Shown here: piece after piece, positions 56,066 through 64,000 of the stretch | Layout: each line of letters begins with the position of its first letter | Numbering within the stretch: position 1 is the stretch's first letter | DNA from: Citrus sinensis | Lineage: Eukaryota > Streptophyta > Magnoliopsida > Sapindales > Rutaceae | Assembly: GCF_022201045.2 (NCBI RefSeq) | Contig: NC_068559.1 | Location: forward strand, 27,969,501 to 28,033,500 | Direction of reading: 5' to 3' | Length of the DNA: 64,000 bases | Made by a program: the position numbers and the translations under genes | Notes under the pieces: generated by a model | What the model saw: only the letters and a program-made list of their open reading frames with translations | What the model was told of the DNA's origin: nothing | Database searches by the model: none

Positions 56066-58284
56066 ATGTCAGAGGTGAAAGACTCCGCAATAAAGCTGTT
56101 TGGTCAGATGATTCCATTGTCTTTACTCAAGTTTCAGCAGCAGCAAGGGCCAGAGACGTTGGCTAATGATCACTCTGCTTCTGATGATGATCATCATCAG
56201 GAGGCCTGTTGTGATCGAAACCCCGAAACTGCTTTACGTGAGGAGAGCTCTAACAAACAGCAGCAGCAGCAACAACAACAACAACAACGGGACGACAAGG
56301 TATGTACATAAACTGATGTGTATTTGTAGCATTGAATGACCCCTTTGAATTTTGCAAGTCTATTTTGTTAGTGGGTTGTTTTTAGCTTCTCGTGATATCA
56401 CGTGGTGACAGGGTTTTGTGCTTGGTGATTTTAGTTTTACCAATCAAACAGTCTTTAGTTACATAATTGTCTAAAAGGAATTGATTCACTGTGTTAAAGC
56501 TTTAGGTCAGCCTAATCAGACATAAACTCTTTACACAAGTAAATGGGAGAAAAAGTTAAGTTAAAAGGAAAAGAAAGGAGCCTGATATTCTACACTTTCT
56601 TAAGTCTTAACTGTAATTAGGATTCAAAAATTCAATACCTTCTGATGAACTCCATGTCAATTTATTCATTTATTTATTTTCTCTCTGATAATGACAAAAA
56701 TATGTATAGCGTGTGTATAATTTTCTTATCAGAGAATAAATAAATTAAAATTTATAATTTGCAAAAATATGAATACACTTTTTCAAAAATTTATTCTTCC
56801 ATGATTCTCTGATTAAATTCTCTGTCTCTAAGGACATGAAAAGAAATCAAGTGTAATAAGGCCAATATAGTGGCTTTTGTCTATAACATTTCAGCTATAA
56901 AATGTTTGGAATATGTACTAAATCACCAATAAGTTTCTTAAGTTCCATGATTGAAGAGGACTTATATTAGATGTTCACTTATTACTTTGATACTAATAGT
57001 TTTTCTAATTGGAACTTTTGATGACAATTTCAGGAACATTCAGGGCAACAAATTATAGAGGATGAACATGAAGATGTCACCTCCAAACAAAAAGATCCTA
57101 TAACATCATCAGGCAATAGCGATAACCCAAAAACTCTCTCTGTTGACAGAGAAACTCGGTCGCTGAAGAGCTCCAAGAATGGAGAACAAAGTGAGACAAG
57201 TAATTCGCAAGAAAAGACTTTGAAGAAACCAGACAAGATACTTCCATGTCCTCGGTGTAACAGCATGGACACCAAATTCTGTTACTACAACAACTACAAT
57301 GTCAACCAGCCCCGGCATTTCTGCAAAAACTGTCAAAGATACTGGACTGCTGGAGGAACCATGAGGAATGTTCCTGTAGGTGCTGGTCGCCGCAAGAACA
57401 AGAGCTCTTCTGCTTCCAATTATCGGCAGATTATGATCTCGGAAGCTCTACGTACATTTCAGGCCAATGCTTCAGGTGGAGTCCATAAACCTTATTCGGG
57501 AAACAATGGCACTATTCTTACCTTTGGCTCTGATTCTCCACTTCATGAATCTGTAGCTTCTGTACCGAACCTTTCAGACAAGTCCCAGAATTGTCTAAGA
57601 AATGGATTTCATAGATCTGAACAAAAAATTCTTGTATCCGGAACGGATAATGGGTCATCAATAACAGCTTCAAGTTCATTAGAAAAAGGGGGCAATTGTA
57701 CTTCACAAGATATAAGGACCAAGAATTATCGAGGTTCTGTGCCTCAAGTACCATACTTCCCAGGACCTCCTTGGCCTCATCATTGGAACACTCCAATGCC
57801 TCCACCAGGTTTCTACCCTTCGGGATTTCCAGTCTCATTCTACCCCGAAACTACTTATTGGGGTTGTGCCGTTCCTGGCTATTGCAATATGCCATGTGTA
57901 CCACCAAATGCTTCATTGCAAAGCCAATTTGTCCCGAAAACTCTTTCTACTCCAACCTTAGGGAAACATTCCAGAGATGGTGACATCATTACTCCAGCCA
58001 GTACGGAAAAAGAAGAACCATCAACAGGGAGCAGGAATTCAGAAAGATGTGTCTTGGTTCCAAAAACTCTGAGGATTGATGATCCCAGTGAAGCTGCTAA
58101 AAGCTCTATATGGGCAACACTTGGGATTAAAAATGAAAAGACCACCTCTGCAGGGGAATGTCTCTTTAAGGGCTTTCAATCAAAGAGTGATCACAGAAAT
58201 TATATTGCTGAAACATCCGAGGTGCTGCAGGCCAATCCTGCAGCCTTGTCCCGGTCACTCAATTTCCACGAGAGACATAACTAA
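56066..58284 (+). CDS. Cycling DOF Factor (CDF) transcription factor
   Basis: Two exons (56066-56299 and 57034-58284, phase-0 intron of 734 bp) give 494 residues. The N-terminus carries the CDF head ([12 protein letters not shown]) and ends exon 1 with a run of ten glutamines. The DOF zinc finger has Cys150, Cys153, Cys175 and Cys178 (C-x2-C-x21-C-x2-C), followed by [21 protein letters not shown]. Downstream, Pro-rich YWG-containing and [19 protein letters not shown] motifs match the CDF C-terminal blocks bound by GIGANTEA and the FKF1 F-box. Known CDFs bind AAAG sites, repress CONSTANS and FT in the morning, are degraded by FKF1-GI, and also act in stress and nitrogen responses. The single-intron structure is typical of the family. 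Which CDF it is cannot be fixed here. No lesion is seen. Confidence 0.94.
56300..57033 (+). other. Intron of the CDF gene
   Basis: A GT-AG intron (AAG|GTATGT ... TTTCAG|GAA), AT-rich, with no coding content. Confidence 0.9.
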
Positions 58285-61200
58285 AAGCTTGAGACCGGGT
58301 GGTGAAATATCTACTATTGCTTGCCATAGATGGCATGGACTTGACATCTCTGATGCTTCTCACTGCTGACAAACTTGTATCGAATTTACTCTTTACTGTT
58401 ACTTCACTAACCAAGCTCAATGCACGATTTTGGTCGCGAAGCAATCCATGATCCCGACATAAAGGAAGAGAAGGGAAGTGTTCATATGTGATCTTTACCT
58501 TTGAAGTGAGAGTAAAACAGATATTTTTTTGCTCGGACTTGTTGAGCAAGTATATATGTACGTGCATATATGTGTATGTGAGATTGTAAGATATATTTAT
58601 ATAGGTCAAAACAAGATAGATTCTTGTAAGCAACAAATTAATTTGCTGTATAATAAACCATAATCAGGAGCTTTTTGCCTGGAGCTCTCAATGAGTAAAT
58701 TGGAATTGGATGTTTGCTGAATCTTTTTCTCATTCTTACATTTGCTTCACTTGTTGGAGGCTTATGAGATTCTTCACAAAATGGGCTTTTAGCTTTGAAT
58801 ATGAAATAAAAAAATAAAAAATAAAGAGAGAGGGAGGGCAGATTCAAATGAAAGAAAAGCGTAGGCCCTCAGTCCAGCAGATAAACTTGGATTTATATCA
58901 GAAAAATTCAAGCATCTCCCTTTCAAGCCTAAAAGAATCCAAACAACTAACCAAAAAGCATAAAGTCATTGATCAAGTTTACTTTTTATCTCCATCTTTC
59001 GCCTTCTCTTTTCCTCTTTCCTTTCATATATTTCTTTTATGTAGCCATGGAATATTATTTTGTAATGTCAAATGATAGTTATCGTGTGTGTGTGTGTGTT
59101 TTCCCCACTTGATTGGTAAATCAAAATCATAGTGGAACATTTAGATATAGATAATTAGACGTCCACACGTTCTTCAGAATTAGCTGTTTTGGGCCCGTCC
59201 ATGTGATACATGCCATGGAAGCATTTAATCACCGCACCATCTGCAATTGTTTGTTTCTTTTTCATTTCAGTTTCCTTTTTGTACTTTTCACTTCGAAGTT
59301 TTTTAATTATCTTGTTTTAAATGTAGCCATCAAACTAAATATAGACATGTTGAGCAATCAGCTTTAATGGTTCTGTTCAATCTTGTGGTTCTCCTTGGCA
59401 ATCAGCTGTTCCAAGTTAACATGCAGTCTCATTTATGCCCAATAATATCAGGCATCTGTTTTATTTTCACTGTTCTGGATTTCTTAAACCATTAAGCAGG
59501 CTTCTGTTTCTTTGTTTATTTCGTATTGGAAGTGAAAGTAGAGTGCTTTGAAATTTACTTGGGAAAAGAGTTTGTTTCACTTTCAAGATTAAAGATTATG
59601 GATGCATCTTTACTTGCCACCCAAAAGGATAAGATTAACTAACGGGTGATTAATCTTTCTTTATTCATGCTAATGGGTGAATAAGAACCTAAGTGATAAG
59701 TTTCAATAATAATATAATGTTGAAGATGAAAGGAAAATGTTAATCGTTAACATTTCGGTGCAGATTCCAATTCGAGACTTTTAACAAAAGTCCAAATGTT
59801 AAATATAGAAAGAAAAAGTCTTTGGAAATTAGGTGTAAAGTACTTTGCCACTACTTTTTTTTTTTTGTTTTATAAAGTTGTTGAACTTTAGATTAAATAA
59901 ATTAAAAAAAAGAAAAAAAAAGGGTAAATTGATCATGGAGTGTCCATTGGGTGATAGTGACAATTGTGTTGGAATGAATACATATTTTATTTATAGTTTA
60001 AAAAACTATCCAATATATTTGAGAGTGCGCTTGCTTTTTAAATGTGGGGGAAAAAATATTATATCATACCTCACTCAAAAATTAGAATTATCTTACCTTT
60101 TCTTCTTCTTTTTTTTTTTTCTTTTTTTTGAGTGAGTAATTATCTTAGTTTGAGTTACAGATATTTAACACGATTCTAAGAATAATTGGTGTAATTGTGG
60201 TAACAGAATTTTAGTCAGGGGTGCAATGGGACGCGTAACAAATTCTTATTGGCAACATTATGTTATGATCCCACAATTCCGATAATGAGATTTGGCACGC
60301 ACCATGTCTGCCCTTTCCTTAGCAAACTATTTTGGAAGCGTGATGAAATACCTTACAATAACACTATACCTTACTACGCCCCCACCCCTATTATTGGTTG
60401 AAAGTATATAAGAGTGCATTTGAGAATATTTTTTTTAATTAATGTCCTTTATTTTAAACATGAGAATGATGTTTTTAATGTGATTTTTTTTTTAAAATGA
60501 AAAATTGTTCAGTAGTATGTTCTCAAAATAACATATAAAAATGAAGACAGTAAAAATACATTTGGTTATTTACTTAAAAATGTGAAAAATAATAAAAGTA
60601 CATTTGGTTGTTTGTCAAAAAAATATAGAAAACTAGAAAAATGTGTTTGGTAGATTTTTTTTTATAAAATAATTTTCTTCATTGTATTTATACATTTTAT
60701 CTTTTATTATTATAATTTTAATTAAAATGAAATCAAATTTTCAGAAAATCCTCTCATAATTTATTAACTTCTAAAAAACTAAAATAAAATAATAAACCTA
60801 GCATTAATTAGCATATAGCAAAATAAAAATTCGTACAACAAATATATTTATTATATGTCTATAATAAATATAACAGGGGACCATTTAGCTTTATCATCAA
60901 CATCAACATCAATTGAGCCCATCTCCTTGTAACGCATTCAAAAAGAATGCGCATATATTCACAAACCTTAGCAATAAATAATAATAATGATTACACTTTT
61001 TAAAAATGTAATAAAATTTATCAATGACACCACCAGAATAATATCATGATTACTGTTACATCAAAATAATTAAGATATATTTTATTCTATCACTTTTGTA
61101 AATGATAGCTCACTGTAACTTTACCAAACAAAAATTCAATAATAGATCATAAACAACTCTTAAATAATAATGCACCATAAGGTTTTTCAGTATTACAACA

Positions 61201-61437
61201 AAGTATATGATTAAAAATGAAAAAAATTCATAAGCATATATAAACTTAAATAAATTAATTTGAAATAAAGCATCATTATTCATTCTTACTAGGTAAAAAT
61301 TGCCAAAAAAAAAAAATGAGGATCTTCATTATATATATATATTTATATGAAACTGGATCTTTCATTCCTCAAAATCAGTGAATACAAACAAAAAGTTTTC
61401 TGAAATGTTTTCCAGCCATGAGATTACATTGTCTTGC

Positions 61438-61775
61438 TATAAGGCTGTTTTTGCTAGTGAGTGTGCTGCTCTATTATCACATCTCGGTGTATGTTGAATT
61501 TTGCTTTGTTTAAGTCTCGATGAGATGGTTTGAATTTAAGAAATTATCCAATAGATCTCTATCTGTGTACTCCTCCCATTTAAAACCAAGTCAATTACCT
61601 CCTGAGAATCTGTCTCGATAATCAGTGGTAAGCAGCCCGCCTTTTTTGCAATCTCTAACCCAAACTTTGTGGCTTTAGCTTCAGTAAAAGTTACACTTCC
61701 ATAAAACTCTGATGGTTTCGTAGCCGCTGGTATATACTTTCCTTCATAATTTCTAATCACCACTCCTAAACCTTC
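61438..61775 (-). pseudogene. RNase H-like (RVT_3) remnant of a LINE-type element
   Basis: About 110 residues on the minus strand match the plant RVT_3 RNase H fold found at the end of non-LTR retrotransposons: GVVIRNYEG, TEAKATKFGLEIA, IETDSQEVIDLV, and after one stop codon near 61536, PRCDNRAAHSLAKTAL. The catalytic-type Asp of ETDS and the DNRAAHSLA tail are visible. No reverse transcriptase lies next to it. It is truncated and broken. Confidence 0.75.
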
Positions 61776-62472
61776 ATTTTTTTTTCATACAAAATTTAGT
61801 AAAAAATAAACAAAACGTAAAATTCGAAAAAAAAAAATTCCATACTTGGGTTTTGACTGAGTATGCAAGAGATAAAATGAGAGAGTTTTTACAGGTGAAG
61901 AGACAAAGTAAAAGTAAATATGGTTCAGTAGAAAGAGTTGTTAATGTAATAAAATAATAATTAATAATAGAAGGTTAGTGAGCCTAAACACAATTTTTTG
62001 CATTTTTTGTTTGTTCTCTGAAGTTGGGGAACATTTTTGCGAACAAATATGGAAGAACATAAACATTTTGCTCCTCAAAATTTTTGCTAATTGTTAGACA
62101 ATAAGCTTACCAAACATGTTTTTGTGTTTTTCGTTTTTGAAAAACAAAAAACGCCCGGCAAAACACATTACCATAGGAACCCTAAATGTTAAAAATTTCA
62201 AATTTCAGGACGTCAACAACAGAAACTTAGGAATGTGAGAAAAAACTGAAAATTTCAACTGAGAATTAATAAAGAGGCAGGTGAGGGGCGTTGTACCAAA
62301 CAATACAGTAGGATACAATATAATATGACAATACGTAGGCTGACGATAGATGTTATGTACGAGTCGCCAGCCGCATTATTTCTGGAGCCAGTCCCTGGAC
62401 TTTTCAGTTTTCCGAAAAAGAAAAGCCTGGATTTTGTGATGGATCACGCATGGCCCAAACTATACTGGACCA

Positions 62473-62473
62473 T

Positions 62474-62506
<33 letters not shown>
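62473..62506. repeat. (AT)n microsatellite
   Basis: A TA dinucleotide run with no link to a gene. Confidence 0.85.
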
Positions 62507-62508
<2 letters not shown>

Positions 62509-63402
62509 CAGCGCAAACTTCAACCAGGGCTTATATTATTTTTTCCAGTGATGTCATTCCACCCCTCTTCCAAACTCTAAAACCCCTTTTCTTAATTTAC
62601 CATTAGAATAATCAAAATAATACATCCGTAAATTTTTGAACACCACACCTAATTCTCAAAATAACCCTGATGAATAAATTTCATGTGTGCACACACACAC
62701 ACTCTCTCAAATTAGAGTAATGATAGACATTCGAAATATTTTATCTCAATTATCATTTTAAGTGATGCGTCGTTCATTAAGTATTTAATACTTATTTACA
62801 AGATTCAAGCGAATTAATTATATTATCTAATCAGTCAATTAATGAATACCACATCATTTGAGATAATTTTTTAAAATAAAAAATTGGGATATATAACAAT
62901 ACTTTTCAAATTACATTATATATACAAATGAAGAGTTTCAATGTGCTAGGCTGCCAGAGGTCATGACTTAGGAATATCATTAATACAATTACTCCAGCTG
63001 TTGAAAAGTGCTTCTTAATTTAGCAATAAGAAACGCTTATATTAAAGTAACCCCTAATTTCCACACCTATCAATATCAAACCTTATATCTATCAGACAAG
63101 ATTCCAGTCTTTATTTTACCTAAGATATGTAAATATAGGTAAATGCTAGTAAAATCATTAGTTAGTTTTGGTACTTTCAAAAGTTATATAAAAAGTTTTT
63201 ATTTTTGTGTTGGCAGGATAATTTGACACCCAACCCATATCAGGGGAAGATCTTATCTAGCAGAGAAATTAGGATGAAATAATGAATCATCACGAAGTCA
63301 GCTAGCTTAAAATGTAAAAATGTGACTCATCAGAGAGAATCAGTTTAAAACATAAACAATAAGAGCACGATCCTCGCATAAATCCACAACTATTTTGAAA
63401 AG

Positions 63403-63452
<50 letters not shown>
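63403..63452. repeat. (ATT)n microsatellite
   Basis: About 16 uninterrupted ATT trinucleotides in the AT-rich tail, likely polymorphic. Confidence 0.93.
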
Positions 63453-63456
<4 letters not shown>

Positions 63457-64000
63457 CGGAGTGGGAATACCGGAGGTCACTCTTTCTCGTCCTATTTATG
63501 TTTACTATATGTGTAGGTGAGGAGAAATTCTAGAATACCTCAAATGTATTATAATCAATTAATGCATGCATGACATGTATAATTGAATTTAATACAACCA
63601 CCACTTGTATGATAGTGGTTCAAAATAAATACACAAATGTCATGACATCATTACTTGTTGTATGAGTGACACAGTACCTCAAATGTATTCTAAAATTTTT
63701 CGTAAGTGAGATCTCCATGTGTTATTCTTAGCTCAACACACATCGATAGAAAAACAGCTATTACCAGTGTGATTTGTTAGAATTTAAAATTATATATACC
63801 AGACCGAAACACTATCATATTTTAAAACAATTAAATCTATCAACTATAGGAAAACAGAAGAGCTAATTAGATAATTATTCCAGATTATAAGAACTTAAAA
63901 AGTGAGTAATTTAGCTGCGCCAATATTTTATCCTCCAGTCGACAACATCAGCCGCTACAGATCTTGGCAATTTAAATATTATATAATATTAACAAACAAA

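Larger units (their letters stand above)
58285..64000. other. Long AT-rich tail without an intact gene
   Basis: It begins with the CDF 3' UTR. It then holds simple repeats, an RNase H-like remnant (61438-61775) and possible ends of a non-autonomous element near 60590-60660 and 62105-62150. The other open frames (58848-59075, 59845-60135, 62325-62606) show no domain. Confidence 0.5.

Overview
This is a eudicot nuclear chromosome segment. The genes carry GT-AG introns (one is GC-AG), the spacers are AT-rich with many microsatellites, and the mobile elements are plant Ty1/copia and Ty3/gypsy-Tat types. The gene set would fit a woody eudicot such as Citrus, but that is an inference and no marker in the window proves it. 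No rRNA, tRNA or CRISPR was seen.

Layout. The left 18.5 kb is gene-rich: an S-like RNase T2 (+, 1270-2455), a galectin-domain hydroxyproline O-galactosyltransferase (+, 6912-9977), a broken DMP8/9-like membrane-protein pseudogene (-, 10641-11196), an organellar-type uL18 ribosomal protein (-, 11624-12543), an intronless RING-H2 E3 ligase (+, 13738-14436) and an intact GMC oxidoreductase of the mandelonitrile-lyase-like type (GMC1, -, 14747-16561).

The middle (18.5-43 kb) is a tandem copy of that oxidoreductase (GMC2) torn apart by retrotransposons. A very young Ale-type copia element (19922-25171, two LTRs identical by eye, one uninterrupted 1525-residue polyprotein) sits inside GMC2 exon 2. 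A 10.8-kb Tat-type gypsy element (25718-36559) inserted just upstream of the GMC2 TATA box. It has a frameshifted and nonsense-mutated gag-pol, an array of about 120-bp repeats and an intron-containing antisense gene. Upstream lies a decayed Tork-like copia (37189-42405), whose 5' LTR was itself hit by a 1225-bp solo LTR and a 515-bp MITE. Sequence homologous to the GMC1 upstream region reappears only at about 42966, so the ancestral GMC2 promoter is now some 17 kb from its start codon.

The right part is gene-poor: a MYB-CC transcription factor (-, 43836-45457) with a GC-AG intron, about 10 kb with no recognised gene, a Cycling DOF Factor (+, 56066-58284), then a long AT-rich tail with MITE-like and RNase H-like remnants.

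The genes form no operon-like unit. The coherent story is local: a tandem GMC duplication, with one copy kept and the other lost to nested transposition.
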